Part shown: piece by piece, positions 11,125 through 24,230 of the stretch
Layout of the letters: each line of letters opens with the position of its first letter
Numbering within the stretch: position 1 is the stretch's first letter
Assembly: GCF_030272615.1 (NCBI RefSeq)
Contig: NC_081415.1
Span: forward strand, 626,199,740-626,263,739
Direction of reading: 5' to 3'
Origin: Cryptomeria japonica
Lineage: Eukaryota; Streptophyta; Pinopsida; Cupressales; Cupressaceae
DNA length: 64,000 bases
Notes under the pieces: generated by a model
Database searches by the model: none
What the model was told of the DNA's origin: nothing
Seen by the model: only the letters and a program-made list of their open reading frames with translations
Translations under genes and position numbers: made by a program

Positions 11125-13626
11125 AGCTGCACAAAGCATCAGGTTCCCATACATAGTGACAAAAACATCAAAAAACATTCAGATAAATGTCCTGAAGAAA
11201 ATACAAAAAAAAAAAAAAAATCAAAATAGTAAAGAGAAAAATCATGCATCCAAACGGTGAACAAACCACTCCGGTGGCACCTTGGGTAAGTGCGATGGTG
11301 AAAACCTAGCAAATAGGTGCCACTCGTAAAGGCTATGGCTCCATTGTCTTTTAGACTTGTTGCGATCACATCCACTACATTCACTCATCCATTCGTCCAA
11401 ATCATGGCTCGTTATTGATCTGCAATTAAGGATAGTACTTCATGCGTCTTGCATCCCGCTTTTTCAGAGTCATGCCTAAAACTGGGGGCAATACCCTTAA
11501 CCTATTTGATGGAAGTGGACTCTGCATTACTTGTGATTCATTGATTCTTCATTCAAAACTATCTCACAAAATTCAAAAACATTCAAAACTGTCTCTCCAA
11601 ATACCAAAAACATTGGAAAATTATCTCACAAAATACCAAAAACATTGAAAAACTATCTCACAAAATTCAAAAACATCATAAAACATCAAAAATAAATCAA
11701 AAACATGACAACGCCTTGTACATACTCATCCGAGCTAATACCAAACAAACATTGTGAAATACTCAAAATGATGATCACTTATCAAATCGACCAAACAACC
11801 AACATCGACACACAAACTGTCTTAACAAGGATGCATCCTTCCTTACCAAAACAAAGACAAGATGACATTTTCTTTGACAAGAAAATTATGTTTAAGCCAT
11901 CAAAATACTTGATTGATTTGTAGGTTATTCATTCATTTATATATATCAGGTTCCTACGCTACTCCGAGATATCTGCAAGTGATTAAGAGTAGCCGAGATG
12001 GTTCCTACGACTTTATTTGTATGTCTTCTGCAAATTATTCCGATGAAGTTCTAGGGCATGTACTAATGGTGTCTACATGGGAAGTTCACTAAGTTACGTG
12101 ATCTTATGCAAAAATACAATCATAGATCACTACAGCTTGCTAACTACAGCGTATACCTCAACCATATGAGCATGAACCATTATCGAGGATCCATATTCTT
12201 TATTCTTTATATATGTTGTTTGCTTACAGGTACAATGCTCCATCTTTGGTTCCTACTACCTCATCCATGCTCGATAATGATTTATCTCTTACTACGGTAT
12301 GAACTTGTCTCAAGATATGATCGACAAAATATCAAGGAGGACAATCCAAGTCATGCATGAAAGGAGATAATCCTTGTCTATTTTGCAAGCAATACTCAGG
12401 TCAACTTGATCCATTATATCAAGTTGCTTGTATTAACTTGCTATATCAAAATCCATGAAAGGAATACTCAAGTCATCTTGAATCATTATGTCAAGTTGCT
12501 TGTATTTTCTTACAACATTTTTGAAGCTCAATGATGAAAAATAAAGCACTATGGATCGTCATTCCATCTCATCTGTATATATTACGTTCCATTGCATTCC
12601 ATGTATTCATAAATAGTTGCATATCATTCATACATAGTAATGACAATGGATACTCTATTTTCCTCTTCTTCCATAGGAATGAGCCATAGGTCCTCCATTT
12701 CTTCTATCTAACATTGAACCCCCTTCACCCTCCCTATCTTGATCATCAACATCACCATAATCCCTTCATCGTGTCTCATCAACCCAATCAAGCCACATTC
12801 ATCACCATTCATCTCTAAACAAGAGGGGTTGTGTTTCCCATCCTAAGTCACTCAATCAAGCCAGTTACTCTATCTACACAGGCACATCGGCTCACACACA
12901 CCTAGACTATCAACAGAGACTCTGATCAAGTATCTTCGGGTCTCAACAGGTAATCGATTATGGCAAACCTAGACTACAACAGGCATTTATCATAATGACC
13001 TAGTCTCAACAGGGTTGTTATGATTTACCACAACCATCCATCACACGCACACACTATCAATTGATCAACCAATCAAACACAATCACAACAGACAATTACA
13101 TCAATTGTCTAAGTCTCAACGAGTATGTTGCTTCAAATACCTTGATTTCATCAAGCAATTACATCAATTGTCTAAGTCACCATTAGGTCACTTTGATTCA
13201 CTTACTCAGACTTTATCTTGTCCAAGCAAACAACTGGCATCAACTGTCATGCTTTGACTCGACCGGGGCAATTAAATTGATTGCACCAAATTGTCCAACC
13301 ATTTTGATCAATTGTACAGTATCAATCAAAAGCACAACACCACACTTGCACTGTATCTCCTGCATAACCTACGGGTACTCACTGGCTTGCCATTTCTCCA
13401 TATTCACTATGCTTTCTTCCATTCTTTCACCATTATTGTTAATTTATTTTATTCTACCTCCCCTCCACTTCTTGTTCTTTTTCGAGAGGTCGCCCGATTC
13501 TTCAAAAAAAATTTGGCCCATCTCTCGAGGGGGCATACCACCCACTAAATTAACATTTATGGGGCATATTTTTTCACACCTATTTTTCTTTCTTTGAAAC
13601 GACACGATAAAACTGCACCGTCTCAA
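11125..13626 (+). other. 3' untranslated region of gypsy element
   Basis: About 2.5 kb between the integrase stop and the purine tract. No convincing gene is present: open frames near 11442, 12106 and 13193 have no recognisable domain. It holds a poly-A run near 11204-11220, a tandem repeat (11554-11676) and short duplicated words (TTACATCAATTGTCTAAGTC at about 13096 and 13156). Confidence 0.65.
11554..11676 (+). repeat. 31-bp tandem repeat, about four copies
   Basis: Imperfect head-to-tail units of the form AAAACTATCTCACAAAATTC followed by AAAAACATT, in the 3' noncoding part of the gypsy element. Confidence 0.75.
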
Positions 13627-13637
13627 AGAGGGGCAAA
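13627..13637 (+). promoter_or_regulatory. Polypurine tract of gypsy element
   Basis: AGAGGGGCAAA lies immediately before the TG of the right LTR, where the plus-strand primer of an LTR element belongs. One C interrupts the purines. Confidence 0.75.
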
Positions 13638-15439
13638 TGTAGTCACATAAATCTGTCCACTTAATTAAATGAATATTTAGTATTTATTTGATTATTTAAC
13701 CATCAATCAATATTTAATTAATTCATCTTAACCCTCTTCTCCTATTAATTAAATAAATTATTCAATTTATTTGATTTAATTCACTTAACCAAATTCAAAC
13801 CATTAATTAAATAAATAAATCATATTTGTTTAATTAAATCTTCTCTCACATTTAAAAAAATTAATATTTATTTAAACCCCCCAAAATCCCACCTCTCACA
13901 TTTAAATAAATTAACATTTATTTAAATCACCTTTATCCTCCACCCACTTGCATTTTCCTACAAATGCAAGTTGCACAACTATTTTAAATAAATAAATTAT
14001 TTATTTAAAATCCTATTTATCCTCACCCACTTGAAACCTTTAATGGTTTCCCTTAAAGTCTTCAAACTTAATGGCTTCCTTCTAGAGTCTTCTCAAGCCT
14101 TTAATGGTTTCCCTTAAAGTCTTCAAACTTAATGGCTTCCTTCTAGAGCCTTCTCAAGCCTTTAATGGTTTCCCTTAAAATCTTCAAATTTAATGGCTTC
14201 CTTCTAGAGTCTTCTTAAGCCTTTAAAGGTTTCCCTTAAAATCTTCAAGCATTTAAATGTTTTATCTTCCTTTTTCTCATGTAAATAAATTAAGATTTAT
14301 TTAAATCCAAAATTCACATTCACATTTAAATAAATTAATGTTTATTTGAATATCTACCCAAATGCAAATTACACCATTTAATTGAAATAAATGATTTTAT
14401 TTTAATTGAAAATCCCAAAATTCTTCCCACTTGCATTCTCCTACAAAATCCACTTGCATGCCTAAACCCCCTTCTAGATTCTTCTAACCCCTTCCTAATT
14501 AGCCTAATCCATCCCCTAAATATTGTCACATTCCTAAGCAATTTGGAGTCACTTCTCAAAGCCCTCAAAGTCTTCAATAACCATTAAAGGCTTTATGTCT
14601 TCAAATGGTTAACCTCTAAAGTCTTCCAAACCATTAAAGGCTCTTACATAACCATTTATGGTTAACTCACCTTTTACCTTTGGTTAGAGACTTTCCTCTA
14701 ACTTAACCATCCTTTTGACTCATGGGTCTCTTCAAAGCATTTATTTCTTTGACTAAGGTAACCATTTAACCCTTGCACATTCATTTATCCCTTGGATAAA
14801 AGGAATATCCATTAACCTAACCCTAACCCAACCCCCTAGGGTAACCATCATGTCCCCTCAAGCATTTAATGCTCCTTATCTCTCCTCTCAAGCCTCCTCA
14901 TGGTGACACTTGTCAACATGGGATTGGGTTGAAAGTGTCACATGGATTGAATATCGTTCAATCCTAACCCTTGTTAAGATTGCTCAATCTTAACCCTTCA
15001 TTTCCCCATTTCTTCTATAAATAGAACCCTTCTCCTCAAACAAAGAAGGAAGCATTAGAGTATTGTTGTTATACTGGTATTAGCATAGAGTTTTTTTCAT
15101 AGCATCACTATCTACACTTGCATAGCATTTGCTTATCATATTCAACCATCTTCAATCTCCATATGGCATCCATGGCTAGTGCTAAAATCTTAGAGCTACA
15201 CTCATGTGGAACTTGGAGAGGAGAGGAACAAGGGAGGAGCAACTATGAGCATCTTGATTAGCATTTGGAGGAGTATAGTTTATCTATTCTATGTTTGTAT
15301 GCTTTCTATTTCATGCTTAATATCTCTCTAGATATGCTTATTTAGGATAATCTTTTGTTGCTAACACTAACGTTTGTTTCTTGTGCTCTTGTGTGTGTTG
15401 CCATCAAACAGATTTTCTAATCCTTTTTGCAGAGCATCA
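13638..15439 (+). repeat. 3' LTR (complete) of the gypsy element
   Basis: 1802 bases, starting TGTAGTCACA after the purine tract and ending GAGCATCA. The part from 14152 matches 1-1289. It is strongly C-rich and G-poor on this strand. It contains a TATA box at 15016-15023 and a 61-bp tandem repeat at 14036-14265. Confidence 0.93.
14036..14265 (+). repeat. 61-bp tandem repeat in gypsy LTR
   Basis: About three and a half copies of a unit containing TTTAATGGTTTCCCTTAAA, stepping at 14041, 14102, 14163 and 14224. The visible part of the left LTR shows the last two copies. Confidence 0.85.
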
Positions 15440-18400
15440 GGTATAATATATAGTTCTATGGAATTTTTTGATTGGCCTATGGATTTCTATAGTTTGAGTT
15501 TAATTTTTTATTTAATGGATTTTTCTATGTGTTATTGGGGTTGGCATTTCTGTAAGATTTTGGATTGAAGCTTTGAATTTTGATTGAACCTTGGATTAGA
15601 TTGTTGTAAGTGGGATTGAATATTTTGGATTGGAGTCGTTGGATTTTGGGATTTCTCTTCATCGGTTTGAATCTTGCCTTGGTTGTGATTTCCAAGTTGG
15701 AACTCATTTTCTCTCTCTACAATTTAAATGGAAAGATTGTTTGCATTGTGATTGTTGAAAGATCGTTTGGTGAATGGATTTTGATGTTTAAACTTTTCAA
15801 TTTGGTTTTGGGAAAATTTATGTATGATTAAAATATGTATATGAGGTATTATTAAAATCTAGGAATAGTGAGTTGTTGGGAATGCATATTATGCATTTTC
15901 CCGTAATAAATCTTTTCTTTCCCTTCTTTATGATCTTGATTGAGTTTAATGAACTCTTGGATTTATATTTAAATTTCATTATGTATTTTTGCATCTCCTC
16001 ATGATTTTGTGTACATTGGTAAGATTGCAAGTATTTGAGGCTTTGTCAGGAGTTGTTTTCACGAGTTTTGTGAGTCACCATCTTGTCTTAGCTTGTCTTG
16101 TGGTTGGATTGAGTGTTGTTTGGGAATTATAATGCCTTTGGATTTTTGGTTTGTATCTCTCTTGGCTTTAATTCATCTCCCCAAGTTGAGCAATTTTGAT
16201 GAAGTTTTGTGCACTTTTGAGTGCAGTTGTGGTTAGAGATTGATGATGAATTCTCTTAGTATGATCATAATATTTCATTTAAGTGTTTCCTTTCTATTAT
16301 TTCATCCTCCCGCACTTTCTGGGAGTGTCTCTTGTTCAATTTGTCAGTCCTTATGCAATTCTGGATAGTATCAATACCTTACTTGCCCCTTTTTCTTCAT
16401 TTTAGCATTTTGAACCCAAAACACTAATGTTTGGCACCAAAACGCTAAATTATGGCCCCAAAACGCTATAGGATGCCATGGGAATGCTAATATAGCTTCT
16501 AGGAACGCTAAATAGGGTTCTTGATGTGTTGAACTGCTCCAAGGTGCAAGTTTTGTCAGTTTTGGTCACTGTGATTACTTTGTCTAATTTTGGGAATTTA
16601 CCAAAGGCATTTTGTGATTGCATTGAATTCCTTAGAGGTTTTTATGATGTCATCTTTATCATTAAATGTTGTTTTTGTGCTCCGGTAAGAGGATTTGTGC
16701 CTTACCATTGAGGATATTGTTCATATGTTGAGTTGCTCCTGCGAGAGGAAGATTGCCTCGTTGTTGAGGAATGATTATGAGAGCTCCAATGGGATGTTAT
16801 TGCCTCACTATTGAGGATTGGAATTTTTTATGGATTAGCCTTTGAACTCATGTTTAGCCTTTGGTTCATTTTTATGTTGATGTGGTGAAGGCTCTTGCTT
16901 GCATTTGGACATATGATTCATATTATGTTTCAAATTGTGTCAGTGATGTTCTGACTATAATTATGACTCTTGAGAGCCTTCAAGTTGTTGTTGTGATGTT
17001 ATTTTGGTTTATGTTTCACCCTAAGGTTATGGTCCATGGTTGGGAGAGTGGTCTCTTGCATGTGTAGGACCGGGGTCGTAAGAAATATGCTTCTAAGAGG
17101 TTCCTAGAGAGGATGCTTAGGCTCTAGACCTATCATGGGACCACATGAAGAATTTATGTTTAATTGCAAGTAATAATAATAATTGATTAGTGGGTTTGGG
17201 TAATTAGGAAATCACTTAATCAAGAAAATAAAATTGGTTTATGTTTCCCTACCTCATAGCCCTTGAGTGATGACTCAGTATGAGCTTACGAAGACCATTG
17301 GGCCGGTAAACCGATCTCCCTTGATTGGCTCCAAGGTGGAGATGGTTCCACATGTCTATCAAGGTGTGGTGTGGCCCCTTCTTTGTGAAGATAGCATGTG
17401 ATGACATTTTTCCCTACATGTATCCATTATCCTCATGCCTTGATGTTGATTATTGCTCCAGGATTTTATTAATTTATGATTAGCCTTGTGATGTGATTTG
17501 ATCATTGATTTTGGTTGTTATCTTGTGGATATCATATTGAGTCCCTTGGTTGTTCGGTGTCAGACTAGGTCTTGAGTGTGAGTTGGAACCCCATGTTATC
17601 TCCTAGCACAGGGGAGTTTGGTTCCTATTTGGTTCCACATGGTCGGGTGGCTTGATGCCTTCTTCCATTGGGACGTTCTTCTTTGGATGTTTGCATGTGT
17701 GGACATGGATTTATATTATCTCATCATGTGGATGGATCTTGGAGCATAATCTTTATAATTGGGATTGATATCATGTGGTTTGTAACTCAAGAAAGATGTA
17801 ATAGTAAAGAAGACTATGTAAATAGTATCTTGTGAACATATGTATTAGGACTTGTAGTAGGTTGATTTCAAAATGAGATGTATTGGATGAGATTTTTGTA
17901 AATGGATATTCAATGTGTATGTAATTCTAGATTAGAAGGAAATTAAAAGATTGAGTGATACAAATAGAATTATCTTGTGTATATCTTGTGGATGGTAGTG
18001 GTTATGTTAACGATCTTGTATGCCTTGATTTGAAAGATGTTAATTCTTATTCTTATTTATTTTTGGAATATGGAAATGAATGGATAGTTGTAGATCTGTA
18101 TGGACACTATGGTTCTTCATTATGCGGATAGTTGTGGAGCTGATTTCTATGTATTTGAGATAGTATATTGTATCATGATGACATTGTAAATGTAAGAGAG
18201 ATTATGTCTTCTTATTCCATGTTTTCTTATGTAATAGGACTTGATGATGTAGAGACTATGATCTTGTAATAGATTAAAATTATGTATTATTATATGGTTC
18301 ATGTTGTAGAAATGTTCATTATGTTGGGAATGAGATCCTATGTTGAATTAGGGGATTGAATGATTAGATTATGTTTATTCTTGTAGTATCATATGACTCT

Positions 18401-20241
18401 TGAATTTGTTTAGTAGCATGGAATTCTAATTGAAAGTAGATAAGTGCTTGTTATAATCTTGCATATGTGTATGGATAGTATTCTTGAGGAGATGTGTAAT
18501 GGTCTTTCTTAAGGAAATAATCTAGTTCCATATGTAGGAGAAGGATATATGTATATAGATTCATGATGTGATAGGTGAATAATGGATAAAGATGGGAAAT
18601 AGGAACATCTGATTTGGTGCTTTAAAATGAACTTAGATAGTTGATGGGGATATGATGATATGCATTGATAGCTCATAATCTTGTGATAGGAAAAAGTATT
18701 GAGAAGATCTTAAATGGAATGAATTTTAATGATTTCATGGTATGGATGTGTTATTGCTATGTTGTTAGCAAGTAGTAGCGTTAAGACCTAGGGAAAAAAT
18801 GAATGGATATATGTTTATGGTTATGATGTTATTTAGTTATGGTTATCTTCATGATGTTATGCACTCTTGTGAAGTTTATCTATGAATTGAAGTTATGATA
18901 GTTCACTATGTTGCAATAGTAAATGATCTTTAAAAACAATTATCTCTACTTGTTGGTTAGTTTAGTTATTTTCTCTAGGCTATTTTGGCAGGCATTACAT
19001 ATCTTATCTGGATCATACTCTTTTGGTTCATATATGCTTTGAAGGTTGTGTTAGAATGTTGATATGGATCGCACCATGCCATGTTTAGATCCGCATTGAG
19101 TATTTTGCATTAGATGATGCTTTTGAGCTGACTAGTTAATGTTTTTCATTATTTTTATACACATTATGTTTGATGTCAATTTTGGAGGATGTTTTATCGT
19201 GTGTGATTCATTTGAATCAGCTTAGGAAGATGTGTTGTGATGTATTTGGGTCCTCTTTATCTCTTAGAGTGGAATGCATTATGTATTTTTTGTCTGAATG
19301 GCCAACTTTATGTAATTCATATGTATTTTTTCTATGGTCAACCTAGTTAATAGTTTCAATGACCTTGTATAAATTAAAGTGTGGATGTGTCAATTGGTGT
19401 GTGGATTGTTGGGAATTGGATGTCAATGATATGCAAGCAGCAAAAGTGTGAATTTTAGTTTGTTATGAGCTTTAATGATCATCTCTTCAGTGTGGCAATA
19501 TGTTGAGACAGTGAATGGAGTCAAAGATATTTGCCATGATATTGTTTTCTTGATAAAGTGGTTCAATAACAGCTTCATGATTAGGAGATCTTGTTCATTA
19601 CAATTCATTATTTTCCTGTACTTGTAAGAAGATTGAGTCCTTTGGTAGCCTATGCAATTCTTTGTATCTTGCCCTGAAATTGTGTCTCAATATTGTTAGT
19701 CCCTTGTATCTTTGGCGATCCTTGTTGTCTAGGGTTGTCTACAGGGTCAGTACTCTTGTTTTGTTGCTTTAAATATCAAAAACAATGTAGAAAGTTTTAA
19801 AAAAATATTTTCAACTTACGATTTTTTCTATTTATTTTTTCCCTTTTTATTTTCCAACTTAAATATTTTCTATCTACATTGTAAGAATTTTTTTTAAATC
19901 ACTTTAAGTTTTCAACTTGAATATTTGAATTTTGTTTTCTCTATTTTTGAGAGAAATTTAATTAAAATAGATTTTTAAAATACATGTATCTAAAAAATGT
20001 TTGTCTATATTGAAACCAATATCTCTAAACATCTTCTAAATAGATGTATTTAAAATATTTATATCTACAATGTTTACTTCACGAGTTAACATTTATATTT
20101 ACATATTACTTTTGTGCAATTTTTTTTTTAAATATATATTACTAGTGTTTGTTTTATTATCTTTGCATATTAACTATGTTTTAATTTTGACTAAATTTTT
20201 GTCTACCAACTTTCAATTTATTAACCCTAAATGCTAGCATG
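15440..20241. other. Gene-free, C-poor region between two retrotransposons
   Basis: No gene is supported in these 4.8 kb; open frames are short and match nothing. The plus strand is rich in G and T and poor in C up to about 19760, then AT-rich to 20241. Near 16385-16515 a word like AACGCTAAA recurs, and near 16710-16820 TTGAGGAtt recurs. Near 17050-17400 composition is more even and looks like part of an old LTR or other repeat, but I found no paired copy. It is probably decayed repeat sequence. Confidence 0.5.
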
Positions 20242-21837
20242 TGTTGGCATAACTAATGGTTTTGGCACAACTGATTCATCAGTTAGTATTGTCATTCAGG
20301 ACCAACACTTGTCGATGAATAAGGCCAAGCTCATAGGCAAGAAGATGTGATAAACCTCAATGGTTTACTCATGGTTGCAAACAGTATGGAGGATTCAGTG
20401 CTTCCTTAATATGTATCATTGACACACTTAAGCAGTGTGTTGGTAGAAGACTAATCGGTTGAAGGATAAACAGAGTAGTCAACCGCTCAGTCAAGCACCC
20501 GATAGGTGTTGAGATCAGTTTCCTAAAACTGGCAGATGAAATGATGGTGTGGTCACAAGAGGTGACTCAGATTGCAGTCTAGTAGTCTTATGCACAATCA
20601 GAACACTCTGGACAAACAGGTGATCAGTCATTGATGATCAATGACCAATGGAAAAAGGTGAAGAGTTACACCGGTGAACCGGTAATACAAGTTGAAGGAT
20701 GATATCCACCAGGAATCTCGGAGCAGTGACCAGTAAGATGGATGTGATGACCAAAGGTGAGTCAGTCATGGCGACATATCATCAAACAAAAGAATTTATG
20801 AAATCTACAGCAATTAACAACCAGTTAAGGTGAGATTTGTGCGGATTTTCCGGTTCACATTAAAAAGGCGGAACAGGACCCAAAGGTTGGTGAAATTATG
20901 AGTTGCAGAGGCAGTTAAGGATGAGTTGTTGGCAATATAGATGGAGAGCATGCAAAGAGAGTGCGGCAAGATTTGAAAAGATTTAAATTTCAAATCTACT
21001 AAGTATTAGGTGTAAACTAATTGAGGAATCAGCAAGTATGTGCTGGTGAAATATGGTATAAAGGTTTTTGACGAAAACCAAAATGATTGATCATAAAATT
21101 GCAAAGTGTGATTTTGAGGAGAGGCGGTCTAGGAAGGTGAGAAGAGGGCAGAACTGCTAAGTGAATAGTAAAGTGGTGAACAGAGTGTGCAGAGTTCGGA
21201 TAGTGTGAAGAGAAGAGAAAGAATGCAGAGCAGCAGTAGAGTGCAAATCAAGTGTGATGCAGAGCACCGATACAGTACAGAGCAAGTGTAACCGGTGGTC
21301 AAATCGAAGAGCTTCATTTGGATCTAATTAAGATAAGAGTAGCTATTACAGTAGATCATTCTCTATTGTTTTTTAATAAGTACAATAGTAAGATCCCTTA
21401 ACCGGGTGGACTTTAACAAGTCCCTTTGTAAAATCCCTTATCGGGTGACATCCTAAATGATGATCCTAAGTCCTTTAACAAGGCTACCTCTAACAGGGTA
21501 AAGGTTCTAACAGGCCTTAAAGAAAATCCCTTAACCGGGTGGCACCTAACAATGTCTTTGTAATCTCGTAACAGGGATGGCTCCTCGCTAGGCATACTCT
21601 AGAAGGGTGCAGATTTTGTGAGTTTCTACTCACATCGTGGTTTTCTCCCATTTGGGTTTCCATGTGATAAATCTTGGTAGTCATCTATGTTTAATTTTTG
21701 TGTGCATGTTTCTTATCAATGGTGCTTTTACTGAAAAGTGTTGAGTTTGAATAGAAGTTTTGATTAAGATTAAATCTAAGACATACCGGTATAGTGTTGA
21801 TTCACCCCTCCCCTCTTAGCACCAGTTGGGACCAACA
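20242..21837 (+). repeat. 5' LTR of the copia element
   Basis: 1596 bases from TGTTGGCATA to ACCAACA. It carries a TATA box at 21057-21064 (TATAAAGG) and, after it, three copies of a word like ATCCCTTAACCGGGTG near 21391, 21431 and 21525. Its pair is 26140-27646. Confidence 0.93.
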
Positions 21838-21839
21838 AT

Positions 21840-21851
21840 TGGTATCAAAGC
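21840..21851 (+). promoter_or_regulatory. Primer-binding site (initiator Met tRNA)
   Basis: TGGTATCAAAGC begins three bases after the 5' LTR, one base off the classic plant copia site TGGTATCAGAGC, complementary to the 3' end of initiator tRNA-Met. Confidence 0.9.
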
Positions 21852-21900
21852 CTTGGTCCTTAGATTCAGAAGAGCTTAAAAGCTTAAGGAAAGATCCAAG

Positions 21901-22878
21901 ATGATGCAAAAGGAAGGCCCCAAGCTCTCTAAGGAGAATTACACATTATGGTGTGGTAGAATGAAGCTCTACCTAAGAACCCTAGGAGATCAATACTAGA
22001 ATCATGTAAGCATAGAGTACAATGAAACTACAGGAGTTCTCACTGCAAATCGGATCAAAGAGAGGCAAGATAACACTGCAACTATGGATGTGATTGTCAG
22101 TACTCTATCTGATAACGAGTATGTTGAGGTTCAAGATCTGAAAACAACCTATGAGATGTGGAATAAGCTGAAGACTATTTATGGAGGAGATCCACATGTA
22201 CAAAAGGCTAAGGTGGACATTTTAAGAGGCAAATTTGATGAGATGAGGATGCAAGAAGGAGAAAATATAGAACAGTACAGCAAAAGAATAAAGGATGTGG
22301 TAAATTCCATCAAAAGTGCTAGAGGAAAAATTGAGGAAGATGATGTGGTCAGCAAAATCCTAAGAGCCTTGCTACCACAATATGCCATAAGGGTTTCTGC
22401 AACTCAGGAACTCAAATCTTTGGGAACAATTAATGTTACACTTGACTCACTGATCGGTAACTTGACTCCCTTTGAACTGAGCAACTATGATAATAGTATG
22501 CCAAGGATTGATGATGCCTTCAAATATTCCATAACACTTGCACCAACAATGAGAAGAAAAGAAACCGGAAGTAGTTCTACTACAAGAACCAGTCATTCTA
22601 ATGAACATGACAACTTGTTATCTGAAGAACAGGAACAAGATGAGCTTGAAGCTTTAATAGCAAGAAGGATGTCAAGAGGAAAAGGGAAGTACAGAGGGAA
22701 ACTACCCCTGAAGTGTTTCTCATGCAATAAAATAGGTCATATTGCATCTAGATGTCCTAACAATGATAGGAAGGATAACTTTAGAAGATACAAACAGAAG
22801 AGGAGGAGTGCTATCTTGCAGAAGGAGTTACTGATGAAGAATCAGAAGGATTTGATGGACAAGGGATTGCATTTGTAG
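21901..22878 (+). pseudogene. gag of the copia element, one early stop
   Basis: The frame begins at an ATG at 21901 and hits TAG at about 21997, where CAG (Gln) is the likely ancestor. From 22084 it runs 264 codons. It has the UBN2-type copia gag core (YVEVQDLKTTYEMWNKLKTIYG near 22120 and the QYSKRIKDVVNSIK helix near 22273) and a CCHC zinc knuckle, CFSCNKIGHIASRCP, near 22711-22755. The knuckle has all four metal ligands. Related proteins form the particle that packages element RNA. Confidence 0.87.
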
Positions 22879-23300
22879 TGGTAAAGGAAGATAGCACAGA
22901 GGAAAGTGATATGGCACTGATTTCCAGTTCAAACCGGTGTGGAGACTGGTTAATTGACAGTAGTTGCACTGACCACATGACTGGTGACAGGAACAAACTT
23001 CTTAGCATGGAGGACTGTGATTGAGGACTAGTGAGATTCAGCAATGATGCTCCTTGTGCAGTAAAAGGTAAGGGATCTATTGCCATAAATGATAAAACCA
23101 ATTGTCAAGATGTTTACTAAGTAAAAGGGCTAAACTATAGTCTGTTAAGTGTTGCTCAACTTAATAATAAGGGTTACCAGTTGGTGTTTAATGAAGGAAT
23201 ATGCAAAATAAGTGATAAATCAAGAGATCTGATTTCTACCGGTAAACAAACTCAAGGTAATTTTTCTCCCTAGACACCATTGTAGGAAGTTCCCTAATGG
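22879..23300 (+). pseudogene. Copia protease region, broken
   Basis: Near 22948 the translation reads WLIDSSCTDHMTGDRNKL, the copia protease active-site context. The usual D-S-G is D-S-S here, so the glycine of the catalytic triad is lost. A TGA at about 23023 and a TAA at about 23118 break it further. Confidence 0.75.
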
Positions 23301-24230
23301 CAAAGATAGAAGATAGTTGATTGTGGCACAAAAGATTGTGTCATGTTAATTTTGATTGCATAGACAAGGTTAGTAAAATGAAGTCAGTCAGAGGTATCCC
23401 TGACATTATGAAACCTGAGAATGCTATGCGTAAAGAATGATGTGGGTTCTATTCTTGAAAGAAAAATCTGAAGCCTTTCACATGTTCAAGGTCGTCAAGG
23501 CTCGAGTGGAGAGAGGAACTGGTAAGAACTTCTAAAATGTTTGAGATCGGATAGAGGAGGAGAGTTCACCTCTCAAGAGTTCATAAATTACTGTGAAGAA
23601 CAGGGGATTATGAGGCAGATGTTCGCACCCAGAACACCTCTGCAAAAAGGAGTTGTTGAAAGAAGAAACAGAACTCTAATTGATTGTACAAGGACTCTGA
23701 TGATACAAAAGGATATTCCACATGTCTTATGGAGAGAAGCATTGAGTATTGTTATGTATACCTTGAACCGGATACAGGTGAAGAAGGGGACAAATAAGAC
23801 TCCGTGTGAATTATGGTGTTGATACTCACCCAATGTGAGTTACTTCAAGGTATTTGGAAGTAGGTGCTACATCAAGAGGGATGAATACTCTGGAAAGTTT
23901 GATCCTAAGAGTGATGAAGGAACCTTCTTAGGTTACTCCACAAAGAGTAAAGCATACCAGTGTTTGAACAAAAGGACTGGTAAGATTGCGGAGAGTACAA
24001 ATGTCAGAGTAGATGAGTTCTCTGAGAAAAATGAACAGGACGGCAAGAGGGAACAAGAGGACTATCAAGGATTCGATTACACTATATCGGTCGAACCTGC
24101 TGCAGAAAATCCTAATGTAGCTGCAAATGAGGAAAAATGTGAAGTAGAACTTGCACAACCGGTAGAAGAAGCTCCAAGAAATGAACCGGTACAACCAAGA
24201 TATGTCAGAAATAATCATCCTACTGACAAT
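23301..24230 (+). pseudogene. Copia integrase, broken
   Basis: A zinc-binding start is visible near 23319 (LWHKRLCHVNF). The core is partly deleted between about 23420 and 23540; RSDRGGEF (second Asp) at 23544 and GVVERRNRTL (Glu) near 23652 remain, followed by VLWREALSIVMYTLNRI. From 23835 the frame shifts and reads SYFKVFGSRCYIKRDE...SDEGTFLGYSTKSKAYQC, the usual copia integrase tail. The first catalytic Asp is not found, so the enzyme cannot work. Confidence 0.83.

Larger units (their letters stand above)
1..15439 (+). mobile_element. Ty3/gypsy LTR retrotransposon, Tat lineage, defective
   Basis: A long LTR retrotransposon in plus orientation whose left end lies before base 1. Domain order is gag, protease, reverse transcriptase, RNase H, a second (archaeal-type) RNase H, then integrase; the two RNase H domains are the hallmark of the plant Tat lineage. 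A purine tract and a TG...CA LTR close the element on the right. The internal region is about 12.3 kb, with a 2.6-kb leader and a 2.5-kb untranslated stretch after integrase, both usual for large Tat elements. More than twenty in-frame stops and frameshifts break the coding region, so it cannot make its own proteins. The left target-site duplication is outside the window; the right flank begins GGTAT at 15440. Confidence 0.9.
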
